DNA of 64,000 nucleotides from NCBI GenBank assembly GCA_019614645.1, contig JABWDB010000006.1, positions 1,736,001 to 1,800,000 on the forward strand, written 5' to 3'. The stretch's first letter is position 1, and each line of letters opens with the position of its first letter. The DNA comes from Stratiolaelaps scimitus (lineage: Eukaryota; Arthropoda; Arachnida; Mesostigmata; Laelapidae). Positions 62,720-64,000 of this stretch are shown piece after piece. Below the pieces are notes generated by a model. The model was not told where the DNA came from, did no database searches, and saw nothing but the letters and a program-made list of their open reading frames with translations. The translations under genes were made by a program, and so were the position numbers.

Positions 62720-64000
62720 TTATTGTCTTCTCTCTGATTCTGACTATTGGTGCTGCAGTGGTGGCGGCGGCGGCTTCGGCGGTTGAGGCGGCTAAGTTTG
62801 CGGAATCTGCTTCATCTTGCTGCGTTCGGTGTTGGTCAATCCTGTTCCAGTTAGGCGGCGGCTGCTGCTGCTGCTGTTACTCTTGTTTACTGCGCGCAGG
62901 GTTGTTTGAGTTGACTTCGGTTTGAGGATAGAGAGAGAGCATTGGTTCAATTCGGACGTTTCCAATTATGACGTTCGGTGGGCCAAACGCATTCGATCTG
63001 TTTTGTTGCGGTTGGGGAAGAAGAAATCTTTCGATTACGATTATATTTTGGATTCGATTAGATTCAATGCGATCACCTCGTATTCCAGCGCGCGTAGTAC
63101 AATGCAATGGTAGAATAGAAGCATAATAGAACTGGAGAGCAGTATATCATTCCATTCTGGTGCATTCTCTGTAGAATGTAGTATTCGTAGCAATAGTAAT
63201 AATAGTAATATTTTAGCACGTAATATATTACGAAGATTAATTAAGAAGGCTTAACAAGTGGGACCAAGCCTTATTAAGTAGTAATAGTGTGGTAGTAATG
63301 GTAACGGTTAAGTAGTTACGTTTACATTCTCTGCTAGCGTGGCGTTTTTCAGTTTTGGACCTGTCGTGTGGTATTAGCTTGCCCGCGTTCAACGCGCGAC
63401 AACTGATGGCAATTTCCGTATCCATCAGGCGAAGCGGTAGCTTCTCGCTCTCTGATTTTCACTCGCTTACTCGCTGATCTATGACCATTCATTAATTATT
63501 ATTATAATTATGATAATTATTATTAGCATCGTTAGCTTTCGTCATTTTTTTGTCCTCTGTTCTCGCTTATCAGCATCATCATCATCATCGCTGTCTTCTC
63601 CTTCTGGAATTCTCCCACAAATGTCAAAATGATTGTGGCTGGTTCATATTTCGTCTCGGGTCATACGTCGCTTCCTTTCGCTTCTGCTGGTAGATTCCTC
63701 CGGTTCACGGATGGTTCACTTGCCCTTCGTCATCGCTCCGTCTCCATCTGTCTGTGTTTTCTATACGGTTCTATGGTCGTGGTTGTCGTAGCATCCTTTC
63801 ATCAGCAGCCAGCTACCAATCGATTGGCTTGTATTTGGCTGTGAACAACTGATTCATTGCTTCGAAAGAACACCTTTCTCGAGTCAGGATTTTGCTCGCT
63901 TCTGCCAAGTCACCTACCTGCCTTGTCCACAGTTCGCCTGCTAAGTTCACTGTAGAAGCTTACTGCATTATTATTCATATTATGATTAGATGTAGTTGTA

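Larger units (their letters stand above)
59131..64000. other. Repeat-rich stretch, no gene recognised
   Basis: The plus strand is T-rich with many ATT, GTT, CTG and CT tracts, such as (CT)n at 59649-59668, (ATT)n at 60080-60104 and CTG/TTG at 62698-62719. It has the look of an intron or untranslated region. A GC-rich part at 60180-60500 has a plus-strand frame (60011-60439) partly encoded by the ATT/CTG repeats. One non-ATG open frame on the minus strand (62535-62876) is described in the findings. Confidence 0.4.

Overview
The window looks like nuclear DNA from an animal, most plausibly an arthropod. It has sparse coding potential, no bacterial-style gene packing or operons, abundant (TA)n, (TAA)n, CNG and CT/GT microsatellites, and one unmistakable metazoan transcription factor. 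The encoded basic helix-loop-helix (bHLH) domain is of the Atonal/Atoh1 kind. Its helix 1 (RRMHGLN...AFDKLR) is closer to the Atoh1 wording than to that of higher flies. A mite or other non-dipteran arthropod would fit the repeat style, but this is an inference the sequence alone cannot settle.

Layout. Bases 1-957 are GC-rich and end in a strong splice-donor-like site, so they may be a non-coding 5' exon. Bases 958-6060 hold no recognisable gene. Bases 6060-7711 are GC-rich and full of CAG/CTG repeats, and probably form the promoter and 5' leader of the next gene. Bases 7727-8176 are a single-exon atonal-family gene with a short 3' UTR and an AATAAA at 8505. Bases 8.5-14 kb are non-coding but contain a possible LTR/primer-binding-site remnant (about 11.9-12.35 kb) and a perfect 36-bp inverted repeat (12718-12865). 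Bases 14.1-15.9 kb are a GC-rich island with a candidate secreted-protein first exon on the minus strand. From 16 to 64 kb I find no confidently recognisable gene: only microsatellites, several degenerate tRNA-like (SINE-like) fragments, two orphan open frames, and a 61-nt hairpin at 54693-54753 shaped like a miRNA precursor.

The most natural reading is a proneural gene alone in a large regulatory neighbourhood. I did not find a convincing new multi-gene system. The most checkable novelties are the hairpin at 54.7 kb, the perfect inverted repeat at 12.7 kb, the two-residue loop expansion in the atonal bHLH domain, and the candidate secreted exon at 14.7-15.0 kb.
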